Assembly: GCA_028278265.1 (NCBI GenBank)
Contig: JANQET010000512.1
Span: 1 to 45,650, forward strand
DNA from: Myxococcota bacterium
GTDB taxonomy: Bacteria; Myxococcota_A; Polyangia; JAAYKL01
Direction: 5' to 3'
Length of the DNA stretch: 45,650 nucleotides
Shown here: one piece after another, positions 26,291-35,525 of the stretch
Layout of the letters: each line of letters opens with the position of its first letter
Numbering within the stretch: position 1 is the first letter of the stretch
Notes under the pieces: generated by a model
The model's input: the letters and a program-made list of their open reading frames with translations, nothing else
Databases searched by the model: none
Told to the model about the DNA's origin: nothing
Position numbers and translations under genes: made by a program

Positions 26291-26479
26291 CTCAACTCCT
26301 TCCCGGTGCTGATCATCACCGCTCCATTGGTAAGGATAGAGACGACTAAACATGAAGTAAAATGATAATAATTTAGTATAATTATTAAAATAGTTCATAG
26401 TTAAGTCGACGCCACACCACTCCGCATCCATCGGCATCCCGTCCCCGCGCCCCGCATCAGGGCGGATAGCGATATCGAC
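26291..26479 (-). promoter_or_regulatory. ALDH7-pruA promoter region, AT-rich
   Basis: A 189-base gap between the LysR gene and ALDH7, with a very AT-rich core at 26351-26400. On the reverse strand a TTAACT / TATACT pair with 18-base spacing is possible. The half-site CTATGAA (26400-26394, reverse strand) also occurs at the palindrome before the LysR gene, so it may be the regulator's activation site. Confidence 0.4.
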
Positions 26480-27379
26480 CTACCCGGCGCCCAGTTCGTC
26501 AGGTTTGATGGTTTTCAGGTATTCGGTGAGCAGTTGGTGCCGCTTGAGCTGGGCCTTGGTTCTCTTTTGGTAGATGCTGAAACGGTCCTCGAGCAGGGCC
26601 AACTCGGGAAACAGGGCGACCAGCGTGCCGATGTTGAGCTCCCACAAAATGCTGTACCGGGGTACCAGAATCACCCCCATGTGATGCTGGGCAGCGACGA
26701 TCATTCCCCGAATGTGGTTGACGACAATGATTTTTTCAGGGGCGGGCCGGGCGCCGTCCGCAGCGTTGCTGAAGCGATGCCACCAGGTACCTCTCTTGTC
26801 TCGGGAGAGCAGCTGGGCGCGGCCCAGGTCGGCCACCTGATAGATCTCGTGCTCTCGCTGATAGATCGGCGAGCAGGCAATGGTGTAGACTTCCCGAAAG
26901 AGAGGGGTTTTGCTCAGCTCCGGTAGGGGGTGGTCTTCACAGTCGATAATGATGTCGAGCTCGTCCTTGAGCAGCGGTTCGATTAGCGAATGGCTCATTT
27001 TGAAATCGAGTCTGATATTGGGATAGGTCGCGAGAAACGGCTGAATGTGTTTCATCAGGATGTTGCTGCCGAACTCGACGGTGGCCCCGACTCGCAGGCG
27101 GCCCAGGGGCCGGTTCTGGCGCTCGGCGAGCTCTTCGAAGGTAGCGTCCAGGTGATGAAAAATCTGTTCACACGTGTCGTACAGTCGCTGCCCCTCTTCG
27201 GTCAACGCGGTCTTTCGGCCGCGGCGGGTCACCAACTTGAGCCCGACCGAGGCCTCCAGTTTGCGGATGGCGTGGCTCACCGCCGACTGGGTACGGAAGA
27301 GCCGGCGGGCCGCCTCGGTGAAACTCCCGGTCTGGGCCAAGGCAAAAAAAGTGCGCAGTTTCTCCAGGTCAGGTGTCAT
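26480..27379 (-). CDS. LysR-family transcriptional regulator
   Basis: LysR-type regulator of 299 residues, the usual size. The N-terminal winged helix-turn-helix (about 5-62) has the typical FFALAQTGSFTEAARRL, QSAVSHAIRKLE and GLKLVTRRGRK segments; the rest is a periplasmic-binding-like effector domain. ATG 27379 is used; a TTG one codon upstream is possible. No strong ribosome binding site is visible. It lies upstream of the ALDH7-pruA pair on the same strand and probably controls them, with an amino-acid-derived inducer. A palindrome 6 bases before the start suggests autoregulation. Confidence 0.92.
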   Translation of the reverse strand: MTPDLEKLRTFFALAQTGSFTEAARRLFRTQSAVSHAIRKLEASVGLKLVTRRGRKTALTEEGQRLYDTCEQIFHHLDATFEELAERQNRPLGRLRVGATVEFGSNILMKHIQPFLATYPNIRLDFKMSHSLIEPLLKDELDIIIDCEDHPLPELSKTPLFREVYTIACSPIYQREHEIYQVADLGRAQLLSRDKRGTWWHRFSNAADGARPAPEKIIVVNHIRGMIVAAQHHMGVILVPRYSILWELNIGTLVALFPELALLEDRFSIYQKRTKAQLKRHQLLTEYLKTIKPDELGAG

Positions 27380-27384
27380 CAACT

Positions 27385-27399
27385 ATGAATGATATTCAT
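27385..27399. promoter_or_regulatory. LysR-type operator (T-N11-A palindrome)
   Basis: ATGAAT-GAT-ATTCAT is a perfect 6-base inverted repeat with a 3-base centre and fits the LysR consensus T-N11-A. It sits immediately before the LysR start codon, where binding would block transcription of the gene itself. Confidence 0.6.
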
Positions 27400-27498
27400 G
27401 ATAGAGAATAAAACAAGCAATTCGCCGCCACAACGCCCGAAAGGCCGCAGTGAGATCGCAGGTTCGTCCCAAAGATATCAATATAACAGGACCGTCCC

Positions 27499-27544
27499 CT
27501 AGTTCGCTACTAGTTCGCGTAGTTCCTAGTTCGCGCTAGTTCGA
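27499..27544. repeat. short tandem-like CTAGTTCGC repeats
   Basis: CTAGTTCGC occurs at 27499, 27510 and 27526, and CTAGTTCGA at 27536; spacing is irregular (11, 16, 10). The last copy supplies the TAG stop codon of the reverse-strand peroxidase gene. No function is evident. Confidence 0.6.
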
Positions 27545-28972
27545 GGGGGATTTCGTCTCTTGAGCCGGCGGGGGCTGGGTCGTCACGTCTGGGAAGCGGT
27601 CGGTGTAGACGCCGGTCAAGGTGTTGAGAAAATCGACAATGGCGCCGATCTGATCCGGGTTGAGATCCCGATCCAGCTGAACCCGTGCCATGGAGCCGAC
27701 CGCTGTGCCCAAATCCTTGATCGACCCGTCGTGATAGTAGGGAAACGTATCGGCGATATTGCGCAGCAAGGGCACTTTGAACCGATGGCGATCCGCCTCC
27801 CGCTTGGTCACATTGTATCGCCCGTCGTCCGCTTCGGTCTTGGGGGTCTGGCGCTCGGCAAAGTAGTCCCGGGCACGCCCGATCTTTTCGAAGGATTGGC
27901 CGCCGAATCCCTTGCCCACATGACAGGTGTGACAACCATTGGATTTGAACAGTTCCCAGCCATGGGCGGCACGATCACTGATCGCCCCGGTTTCGCGGCG
28001 TAAAAAGCGGTCAAAGGGGGCGTTCGGAGTGAGCAGCGTGCGCTCGTATTCGGCGATGGCATGACTGATCGTCTGCTCGCTCAAGCCCTGGGGATAAACA
28101 GCGTTAAACTCGGCCGAAAAGCCCTGGTCCGCCGAAAGGGCGGCGATGATGCCCTCCCAATTGGCCCCCATCTCGATGGGGTTTAAGGGCGGTCCGGCAG
28201 CTTGTGCTTCCAGGGTCGCTGCGCGTCCGTCCCAGAACTGGGCCACATTGAACGCCGCATTGAAGGTCGTGGGCGAATTGATCCCCCCTTTTTGCCCCTT
28301 GATACCAACCGATACCGGCAGCTGATCCGTGCCGCCCTTGGACAGGTCGTGGCAACTGGCGCAGGAGACCGTCCCATCCCCGGAGAGCCGCGTATCGAAA
28401 TAGAGCCGCTTGCCCAATTTGGCCTTGGCCACCTCAATCGGCAGCGCCCCGGGCAGCGGATGCACCGCCTGGACCGCCAGCTCCGGCTTGAGTCCGTCCG
28501 GGGCAAATCTTGCGATCCGGGTTTGCTCGATCCACTGGGTCAGGGTGGCCCGCTGTGTCTTGCCCAAACCGGCATCCCAGTGCAGCAGGCGATACCGCAA
28601 CGGCGGCATCTGACCACTTTCGACCTGCCATTCGATCCGGGCAAGGGTCGGTTCGACTGTGGCCACCCCAGGCTCCGGCATCAGCCCGGCGGCGAGATCG
28701 AAGAAGCGTCGGCCCCGCTCGATGTCCTCGGCCACAATGGTACCGGCGACGGGGAAGCCCGCGTAGAACGGCATCGTCGTATCCAGGGTGTGGCAATTGG
28801 CGCAGCTCGTTTCCAGCACCGCCACAACCGGCGCCATGTTCGGTGTGAGCTCGATGACCCGACTGATGCTGGTGCCCGAGGGCGCCCCGTTGGCCAGGTT
28901 GATCAATGGCACCGAGACCACCGCCAGCAGGCCCAGCACAACAACGATCGCCAAAATCCGTTTCTTGTTCAT
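27536..28972 (-). CDS. triheme MauG/CcpA-like cytochrome c peroxidase
   Basis: Secreted or membrane-anchored protein of 478 residues with an N-terminal signal/anchor helix (4-27). It has three CxxCH heme sites: Cys57-Cys60-His61 in an N-terminal heme-binding domain, and Cys204-Cys207-His208 and Cys347-Cys350-His351 in a diheme peroxidase domain. NPIEMG with Met268 is a candidate axial ligand region. Diheme members reduce H2O2 or carry out MauG-type oxidations in the periplasm. The extra N-terminal heme domain makes it a natural fusion that may carry electrons in. GAGGCGG precedes the ATG. Heme attachment would need the Ccm system encoded at the end of the window. Confidence 0.9.
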   Translation of the reverse strand: MNKKRILAIVVVLGLLAVVSVPLINLANGAPSGTSISRVIELTPNMAPVVAVLETSCANCHTLDTTMPFYAGFPVAGTIVAEDIERGRRFFDLAAGLMPEPGVATVEPTLARIEWQVESGQMPPLRYRLLHWDAGLGKTQRATLTQWIEQTRIARFAPDGLKPELAVQAVHPLPGALPIEVAKAKLGKRLYFDTRLSGDGTVSCASCHDLSKGGTDQLPVSVGIKGQKGGINSPTTFNAAFNVAQFWDGRAATLEAQAAGPPLNPIEMGANWEGIIAALSADQGFSAEFNAVYPQGLSEQTISHAIAEYERTLLTPNAPFDRFLRRETGAISDRAAHGWELFKSNGCHTCHVGKGFGGQSFEKIGRARDYFAERQTPKTEADDGRYNVTKREADRHRFKVPLLRNIADTFPYYHDGSIKDLGTAVGSMARVQLDRDLNPDQIGAIVDFLNTLTGVYTDRFPDVTTQPPPAQETKSPSN

Positions 28973-29043
28973 TTCCGCCTCCCCGTTCGATTCGATTCGG
29001 TTTTATTGTATGGTTATGTGCTTTTCACAAACAAAATTCAAAA

Positions 29044-29898
29044 TCAAGTATGCGCCAACTCGGGAATCTTGATCACCTCCGGGGCTGGGAAGTCTGCGTC
29101 GACGAAGAGATGGGTATCCGGCGAGGGATCCGGAGCAGCGGTGAAGTCCCCCTCGAAGCGATCCGGCACGAAATGACAAATCGCCCGGGTAGCGCCGGGC
29201 CAGTTGAGCTCGACAAAAAATTCCGGGACGATCCGGTCGATAACTACGTCGTAGACCGTGAGCACGGATTGTCGCAGCGCTGCGACGACTAGAATCTGGC
29301 GGGTGTCATCGTACCACAACTGGTCGGTGAAGAACTTGGAACAGTACCACTCGGCCAGATTGGCGTAGTTGGACACACCGAATGCCGAGGAGAGATCACT
29401 GCGCCGGTGGCAGCGCTCCTTGAGTATCGCCGCGTCCCGTTCAACCGCCGGTTGCAGTGGACGGAACGGCGAACGCTCGGCCCGCGGTAAATCAATGTGA
29501 AACACGGTTTGGCCGAGCGGGCGAAAACCGAACTGGGGATAGAACTCAACCACTTCATCGTTGGCGAGCAAGAAGACGGGAAGATCGGCGTAGTGGGCCA
29601 TCACGTGGTGCAGCAACTCAGCCGCATGGCCCTGGCATCGGGCGTCAGGGTCGGTTGCCACGGTGCCCAACTGTATGGCATCCCGCTTCGTTCCTTCCAC
29701 TACCAAGGTTTGTCGGGTGGCGTTGAGGATCGACAGGGCGCGTCCCTGATCGAACAGACCGAACGGCACGATGTTGGGCAAAAGATAACCCGCGTCCCGC
29801 GCCCATCTCAAGTCGAACCGGCGGAACACGCGCCGCTGCAGGGCGAAAAACGGCTCGGCCAGCGACGGTTGATCGTAAAAATCTCGATGAATTCTCAT
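29044..29898 (-). CDS. GNAT-family N-acetyltransferase
   Basis: Protein of 284 residues with a GNAT acetyl-CoA site: a VATDPDARCQGHA segment with the RxxGxA motif at 87-92, and FYPQFGFRPLG about 35 residues later. The C-terminal 130 residues form a second part without a motif I know. The substrate cannot be told. Its ATG overlaps the stop of the upstream GT39-like gene by 4 bases, so it is translated with it and may act in the same envelope pathway. Confidence 0.8.
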   Translation of the reverse strand: MRIHRDFYDQPSLAEPFFALQRRVFRRFDLRWARDAGYLLPNIVPFGLFDQGRALSILNATRQTLVVEGTKRDAIQLGTVATDPDARCQGHAAELLHHVMAHYADLPVFLLANDEVVEFYPQFGFRPLGQTVFHIDLPRAERSPFRPLQPAVERDAAILKERCHRRSDLSSAFGVSNYANLAEWYCSKFFTDQLWYDDTRQILVVAALRQSVLTVYDVVIDRIVPEFFVELNWPGATRAICHFVPDRFEGDFTAAPDPSPDTHLFVDADFPAPEVIKIPELAHT

Positions 29899-31415
29899 GG
29901 TGTCTCTGCTGGTGCCCCGTGTTCGGGCGGGATCAAATCCCGACGCACGTGGATCTCGAGTTTGCGGTTCTTTTTGTCTCGATAGACCCTTTCGTAGTCA
30001 TCGAGGATGGCCGCCTTGATCTCGTCTCTAACCGATCGGTTCCATCGATCGCTGAGGATCACTATCTCGGCCCGGTGGCTGTAGATATGGTCGATCACTT
30101 CGCTCGCGGTCAGCAGTTTGGCGACAAATCGCTTGTAGGAGGTGACGGCGAGCTGGGGCGGAATGTTGGCCCGAGTGTTGAAGGCGAAAATCTGTCGTGC
30201 CGTGACCATATTCTTGGTTTTGCCGACGTATTGCTCGATGACCTGCTGGGCGCGGCTGTCCCGTCCCTTCTTGCACGAATGTTGTGGTTTGGTGAATTCC
30301 TTGGGCCGTTGTTTGTCGGTCGAGATGACCGCGACAGCGGCGAATATGGTCAGCAGGAGACCGCTGGCGAACGGGACCCATGGCCGGGAGATCCAGCGTT
30401 GCAGTTGCTGGGCCAAAAAAAGCGTCGACAGTCCGGCCAACGCAGCACCGGGAATGGTCAGCATCGTTACATGATGGCTCCAGACCGGATAGTGACGGTA
30501 GTAAATGACCAACGAGGCGAGGAACCACAACGCGAAAACAACGACCACCGTCTGCCGGCGGATGACCGATACGCCGAGGCCGATTCCAGCGAGGCCGAAC
30601 AGGGCCCAATCCGTCTTGATGAAGTGCAGCAGCTTTTTGCCCAGGGTATGGGATTTCGAGCTGGCGATGGCATGACCTTCGATGAGGACGCTCGAGTCCT
30701 CGGCGAGAATGACCGGGAGAAAACAGACCAAAGCGACCGCCGCCATCACACATAGCCACCCGCCGACCCGCTTGAGCAGCTCTCTGGGTGAAGCAGCCCC
30801 TTGGGCTATCGACGAATAAACAATGAAAATCCCGATCATCGGGATCAAAATCGCGGTGAACATTTTGATCGACAACGATCCTGCCAGCAGTCCGCCGGAA
30901 ATCAGCAGATAGCGGTAGTGCTGCTGGTGTCGCCAGCGGCTCAGCGCCCAAATCGCCATCGCGGCCAGGGAGAGAGAGGGGATCCCGAGCATGATCGAAA
31001 CGCTGTACTGAATATAGCGATGGGAGACTATGATGAAGATAGCGGCGCTCAATCCGGCGAGGTGCCCCACCTCGAGCCTCATCGTATCGTAGAGCGCGAA
31101 AACGATCGCCGCAGAAAAGAGGACAATTAGAAGTCTGCCGTTGACCATCTCCCAGCCGAATCCCTCGAACACGGCCCACAGCAAGTAGCTAAACAAAGGA
31201 GGTTGATCGCTCCAGATTTGATCAAAGTAGACAAACCCCTGATCGAGCAGCAGGGATTTGATCACGTTGTTTCCCTCGTCCGGGTCAAACTCGTAAACAT
31301 GGCGAAACTGGACAAACAAGAGGATAAACAAGCAGTACGCCAATGCCACGAGCAGTGCGGCGTAGACATCGAGGTTCCTGGAGCGGATTCGCTTGAGCAA
31401 AGGGCTATTCAACAT
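29895..31415 (-). CDS. GT39/ArnT-like membrane glycosyltransferase
   Basis: Polytopic membrane protein of 506 residues of the PMT/ArnT-like (GT39/GT83) type, which moves sugars from polyprenyl phosphate donors on the outer face of the inner membrane. The acidic loop after the first helix has DPDEG at 44-48, and SDQPPLFSY follows at 69-77, as in the family. About ten hydrophobic helices run to residue 360, followed by a soluble C-terminal domain of about 140 residues. No strong ribosome binding site is seen before the ATG. It is divergent from the DUF2079 gene across 176 bases. Acceptor unknown. Confidence 0.82.
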   Translation of the reverse strand: MLNSPLLKRIRSRNLDVYAALLVALAYCLFILLFVQFRHVYEFDPDEGNNVIKSLLLDQGFVYFDQIWSDQPPLFSYLLWAVFEGFGWEMVNGRLLIVLFSAAIVFALYDTMRLEVGHLAGLSAAIFIIVSHRYIQYSVSIMLGIPSLSLAAMAIWALSRWRHQQHYRYLLISGGLLAGSLSIKMFTAILIPMIGIFIVYSSIAQGAASPRELLKRVGGWLCVMAAVALVCFLPVILAEDSSVLIEGHAIASSKSHTLGKKLLHFIKTDWALFGLAGIGLGVSVIRRQTVVVVFALWFLASLVIYYRHYPVWSHHVTMLTIPGAALAGLSTLFLAQQLQRWISRPWVPFASGLLLTIFAAVAVISTDKQRPKEFTKPQHSCKKGRDSRAQQVIEQYVGKTKNMVTARQIFAFNTRANIPPQLAVTSYKRFVAKLLTASEVIDHIYSHRAEIVILSDRWNRSVRDEIKAAILDDYERVYRDKKNRKLEIHVRRDLIPPEHGAPAETP

Positions 31416-31591
31416 TTTTATACCATCTCAGCACTTCGAATTCCTTCCGTTGCGGACGGTAGTCGAAGGGGGCACCCAATCCTTTTCTCACCTAGCACAA
31501 CCAGGGGGAAAAGGGTATGGTCGTCTCTTGCTCTGACAGATTGGAGCAGGATATTGGCTTTGCCGTTAATCTGAAATATAATGCGGGGATC

Positions 31592-33514
31592 ATGAAAAAA
31601 ATTATCGATTTCGTCAAAAGTTGGGGAGACCGGCTTCAACAGGCACTCGATCAAGGCCCGGGTTGGATCGCGCTGACCCTACTGATCGGCGCCTGTCCGG
31701 GCTTTTCCCTCTGGTGGCTGTTTCATCTCGGTGAGCTCAATACTCAACACTTGAATGAACTGGAGTCGTCGCTCCGCTACAACATGCTCGCCTGGATCGG
31801 CGTCTTCGAGTTGGTGACCGTCGGCGCATACTTTTGGGGGTACCAATTGTTGAGGGAGCGTCGTCGGGCCACCCTGGCCGAGGCGTGTCGCACCATCAAT
31901 CGATACGCCGTCTTGCTGCTCATCGTTCCAGTTATTCTGTTTCTATCGGCCAAGGGGGTGACCCCCAAGAGCCCGTTTCTGACCCTGTTGTCCTGTCTGG
32001 GGATCGGGCTGATCGGGGCGATCGTGGCCTATCGCGCCGCAGCGGGTGGTTTTGTGATCTTCCCGCCCCTGCGTCACGAGAACCGCATCCTGTTCGGCTG
32101 TGTGGTGGTATTCTCCCTGGCCTACGGTGTCATCCTCTCCGTTTTTCAGGTAATCCACCACCACAACCTGGCGACCGGCAGCTTTGACCTGGCCATCTAC
32201 ACCAACACCATCTGGCAATCCCTGCAGGGAAACCTACTCGACTGCAGTCTGCTCGACAGCGGCACCCACATAACCGCTCACTTCGACCCGATCCTCATCC
32301 TGTTGGCGCCGATCATGGCGATTGCGCCCCGCGCAGAAACCATCATGATATTCGAAGCGATCTGGCTCGGCCTGGGCGCCATTCCCCTCTACCTCATCGC
32401 GGTGCACCGCCTGAACCATCGATGGATCGCGCTCATCATCAGTCTGGTTTACCTGCTCCACCCCTGCTTGCACGGGCTGACGATGTACGAATTCCACTCC
32501 CTCTCCCTGTGCGGCCCCCTGGTGTTGTGGTCGTTGTACTTTCTGGAATCGAACCGCTTTCGCTGGTTTTTCGTCACTTTTTGTTTTCTACTCACTGTCC
32601 GCGAGGACATGGCGATCCTGGGCTGCCTGATCGGCATCTACGCGCTGCGCGTCGGCAAACCCTCACAGATCGGTGTGGCGGTCATCAGCTTGTCCATCAT
32701 CTATTTCGCCGTCGTCAAAGGCTGGGTCATGTCCGAAGGGACCAGCTACTCCAAATACACAGCCGAGCTGGAGATTGAAGGCCACTCCCAATTCACCAGT
32801 CTGTTGCTCACTGCCTTGACCAATCCGATGTTCATCGTTCGCCACGCTTTGAACGAAGAAAAAATCGTCTACCTGCTACAACTGACGGTGCCGCTGCTGC
32901 TGCTGCCGTTCTTCGCCGCCCGCATGCGCATCCTGTTCGCCTACGGGCTGATCTTTATTTTGATCGCCTCCAAACCAGCGGTGTTCAGCCTGGGATTTCA
33001 GTACGCCATTTTGCTGCTGCCATTCATGCTCGCCGCCTTACCCCGAGCGATCGAGTGCATAGGCGAGGGCAAAATCGTCCGCACGTTCAAAATTCGCACG
33101 GCGCCGCTACAGGCAGCCCTGGCGGTGGGATTATTGCTCTCAGCGGTCTGTGTCTCCAGTCAGTACGGTGTGCTCGGTCCCAATGATTCTTTTCGCGCCG
33201 GGTACCGCTCGTTTCGACGGTCGCCGAGTGAAATGATGCGGGAGCGCTATAAAACCGTCGAGAAGGTTCAAACGATGATTCCCGACGACGCCGTGGTCTT
33301 GGCCTCAGAGCGACTCACCCCTCACTTCGCCACCCGCGAGACCCTCTGGCTGTTCAGAAAGAACAGAAAGAAATACAAGCGCGCCGAGTATGTGGTCTTG
33401 CTGGGGAAGGACCTGCGCAAGCGGCCAATGAAACCGGAGTGGGAGGAACGGATCAAGACCGAGTACGAGCTGCTATTGGACGAGAATGAAGTGACACTCT
33501 ATCGGCGGCGTTGA
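31592..33514 (+). CDS. DUF2079 polytopic membrane protein
   Basis: Membrane protein of 640 residues with about twelve hydrophobic segments. The block FDLAIYTNTIWQSLQG and the GTHITAHFDPILILLAP segment are typical of DUF2079, a family distantly like membrane glycosyltransferases. The FDLA and HFDP acidic/histidine loops would correspond to the outer-face active loop. ATG 31592 begins with a basic amphipathic segment (MKKIIDFVKSW) and is preferred over an ATG at 31517. Position between a GT39-like gene and a CapA-like gene suggests an envelope glycan role, which is inference. Confidence 0.82.
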   Translation: MKKIIDFVKSWGDRLQQALDQGPGWIALTLLIGACPGFSLWWLFHLGELNTQHLNELESSLRYNMLAWIGVFELVTVGAYFWGYQLLRERRRATLAEACRTINRYAVLLLIVPVILFLSAKGVTPKSPFLTLLSCLGIGLIGAIVAYRAAAGGFVIFPPLRHENRILFGCVVVFSLAYGVILSVFQVIHHHNLATGSFDLAIYTNTIWQSLQGNLLDCSLLDSGTHITAHFDPILILLAPIMAIAPRAETIMIFEAIWLGLGAIPLYLIAVHRLNHRWIALIISLVYLLHPCLHGLTMYEFHSLSLCGPLVLWSLYFLESNRFRWFFVTFCFLLTVREDMAILGCLIGIYALRVGKPSQIGVAVISLSIIYFAVVKGWVMSEGTSYSKYTAELEIEGHSQFTSLLLTALTNPMFIVRHALNEEKIVYLLQLTVPLLLLPFFAARMRILFAYGLIFILIASKPAVFSLGFQYAILLLPFMLAALPRAIECIGEGKIVRTFKIRTAPLQAALAVGLLLSAVCVSSQYGVLGPNDSFRAGYRSFRRSPSEMMRERYKTVEKVQTMIPDDAVVLASERLTPHFATRETLWLFRKNRKKYKRAEYVVLLGKDLRKRPMKPEWEERIKTEYELLLDENEVTLYRRR

Positions 33515-33522
33515 GGCCCGGC

Positions 33523-35361
33523 TTACCGATCCAGCTGATCCCACACCATCGGCGGCGCGCCCCACGGCTGCTTCTCACTCAAGGTGATCTTCCGCGTCTC
33601 CCGCCAGCGAACGTAGTTTTTATGCGGGCTGTCCACCCCGCTGGCGTAGGGCCAGTGACCCAGGGGAATGAGGTGTTCTTTGTACAGCTCCACCCCTTCG
33701 TGCTCCACCGGGGTCACGAACTTCGAATGGCGTCCCTTGGTGATTCGCCGCAGGCCGGTGAAAATGGCCATCGCGCCCCGGGGCGTTTCGGTCTGCACCA
33801 GCCGCATATTGGTCTTGTCTTGAATGATCTTGCCCACCGGCCACATCGTGGTGGGCAGCATCCAATCGCCGGGAAGGTGGTTTTCGCTGCGCCACTGTTT
33901 GTCCTCCACCTCACCGTCCAGCACCCGTCTCGCTTCGAGGTGAACGATAAAGCTGTCCTCGACCGGCCGATCGGTGGTCCAGTAGAGCACCACGGTCTGG
34001 GACGAGCACTTGGTCTTGACAATCTGCGGCGACAGCATTTCGTAGCCCACCAGGCGAATGCCGTTCTCGTAACGGATGTTCATCGGCGTGATTCCCTCGG
34101 GGAGCTTGTCATGCAGCACATCGGTGGGCGCCCGCCGAATCCCAGGCCGGGGAGCGCGTTTCGGTGCATGGGGTTTTTTCCGCGGCAGTAGGATATCTCC
34201 GGGATCGAGGTCGATATAGACCCGGTTGTTCGCGGTTTTGAATTCGGTACCGTACTCGCTCGACAGCCGTTTGACGCGGCCCAACGCCTTTTCCCGATCG
34301 CTGCCCTTGGCCAGCATGGTCCTGCTGTGCTTGGTTTTGATCGCCACACCTTCCAAGCGGTGAACACCGGCCTTGCTGAATTCGATTTGCCAGAACATCC
34401 CCCGCCGATCCTCCTCCATGCTCCTGCCGCCGCCAAAGTCGATCAGGGTGTTCCCCGCGTCGTAGACGACCGGTTTGCCGTCAAAGATCTCCACCCCCTG
34501 AATGTGATGGCGGCCGTGGGCCAGGACGGCGTCGAATCCGGCCTCTTCGATCAGTGCCCGCCCCATCTCGCGCATGGCCGGTGTTACCCCGGGAACCTGC
34601 AGGTGGGCATCCCAGTGGGGGCTCAAGACCACCACGTGGGCGTGGTCTCTTGCCCGATCGACGATGCGCCGAAGGTGTCGCACGATTGCCCGATCGTTCT
34701 TCTTGTTGCGCAGGGCGTTGTGGAGGTAGTGGAGTCCTGCTCGATCTTTCTTGGCCGCGTACCGCTTGGTGTAGGTCATCTCCATCCCCACGATCGCGAT
34801 CACCACATCGCCGACCTGTCGGTACACCGGTCGGGCAGCGTCTTCCCTATTCACCCCGGCCCCGGCGTATCCGATCCCCGCCTTGACCAGGTGATCGGTC
34901 TCCTCGACGACACCCTCATACCCGTAGTCCCCATTGTGATTGTTGCCCAGGGTGACCAGATCAACCCCGATGTCCTTCAACACCGAGGTCAAGTTGTGGT
35001 GGGCGCGGAACATCCAAGTGCAGCTCTTCAGCTGGTTGTAGTATCCCCCTGTGGTGATCATCCCTTCCAAATTCACCATTGCCAAATCAGCCTCGCGCAA
35101 GATCGGGGCGACGCTGGAAAACACTTTTTCTCTCTCTTCTTCAGAGGGATCCAGCAAGGGAAGATTGAGCTTGCGCGCAGTGAACAGATCCCCGCCGTAG
35201 ATCAGGGTGTGCCGGGGAAGATCGCTCGGGGCCTGTTCAGCCTCTTGAGGGGCTCGCGGCGGCTCCTTGGGTAGCCATATGAGAATCGCGGCCAGAACTA
35301 AGGATCCGACACAGGCCAGGGCAATGCGCCGGAGTTGAGTGGGTTTTAGCTGCATAGTCAT
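33523..35361 (-). CDS. CapA-like metallophosphatase-fold protein
   Basis: Protein of 612 residues with one N-terminal membrane anchor (about 12-30) and a CapA/PgsA-type domain related to calcineurin-like phosphatases. Metal-site motifs are visible in order: GGD at 56-58, NLEG at 97-100, GNNHNGDYG at 139-147, SPHWDAH, and GRHHIQG, where GHHPH is more usual. The last 200 residues form an extra domain of unknown kind. CapA-like proteins take part in capsule or poly-gamma-glutamate handling, but no capB or capC is nearby. It is convergent with the DUF2079 gene, 8 bases apart. Confidence 0.83.
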   Translation of the reverse strand: MTMQLKPTQLRRIALACVGSLVLAAILIWLPKEPPRAPQEAEQAPSDLPRHTLIYGGDLFTARKLNLPLLDPSEEEREKVFSSVAPILREADLAMVNLEGMITTGGYYNQLKSCTWMFRAHHNLTSVLKDIGVDLVTLGNNHNGDYGYEGVVEETDHLVKAGIGYAGAGVNREDAARPVYRQVGDVVIAIVGMEMTYTKRYAAKKDRAGLHYLHNALRNKKNDRAIVRHLRRIVDRARDHAHVVVLSPHWDAHLQVPGVTPAMREMGRALIEEAGFDAVLAHGRHHIQGVEIFDGKPVVYDAGNTLIDFGGGRSMEEDRRGMFWQIEFSKAGVHRLEGVAIKTKHSRTMLAKGSDREKALGRVKRLSSEYGTEFKTANNRVYIDLDPGDILLPRKKPHAPKRAPRPGIRRAPTDVLHDKLPEGITPMNIRYENGIRLVGYEMLSPQIVKTKCSSQTVVLYWTTDRPVEDSFIVHLEARRVLDGEVEDKQWRSENHLPGDWMLPTTMWPVGKIIQDKTNMRLVQTETPRGAMAIFTGLRRITKGRHSKFVTPVEHEGVELYKEHLIPLGHWPYASGVDSPHKNYVRWRETRKITLSEKQPWGAPPMVWDQLDR

Positions 35362-35381
35362 CGGTATTTTTGTCCTTTGTC

Positions 35382-35432
35382 AAACGGGTCGATTGTCGCG
35401 CCAGGCGTAGCTTACCCGCTCGAGACCCGTTT
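35382..35432. repeat. inverted repeat before unknown gene 35526
   Basis: AAACGGGTC (35382-35390) and GACCCGTTT (35424-35432) are perfect 9-base complements separated by 33 bases, and a T-run follows the second arm. It lies in the 164-base divergent gap. It could be a weak terminator or an operator; the long loop argues against a standard terminator. Confidence 0.4.
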
Positions 35433-35525
35433 TTCAATATTGATGGAAGAACGGATCCATTTTGCGATTGCATCCGTTTAGAGAATGAATTATTTGAAAT
35501 TATTAACAAATTGGAGGGAGTAAGA

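Noticed and set aside
27450..27480. tRNA-like T-arm word (GCAGGTTCG)
   Set aside because: No pairing stem, no anticodon arm and no acceptor stem around it; chance match.
27499..27544. CTAGTTCGC repeats as an attachment site or CRISPR
   Set aside because: Spacing is irregular, copies are too close, and no integrase, tRNA or cas gene is nearby.
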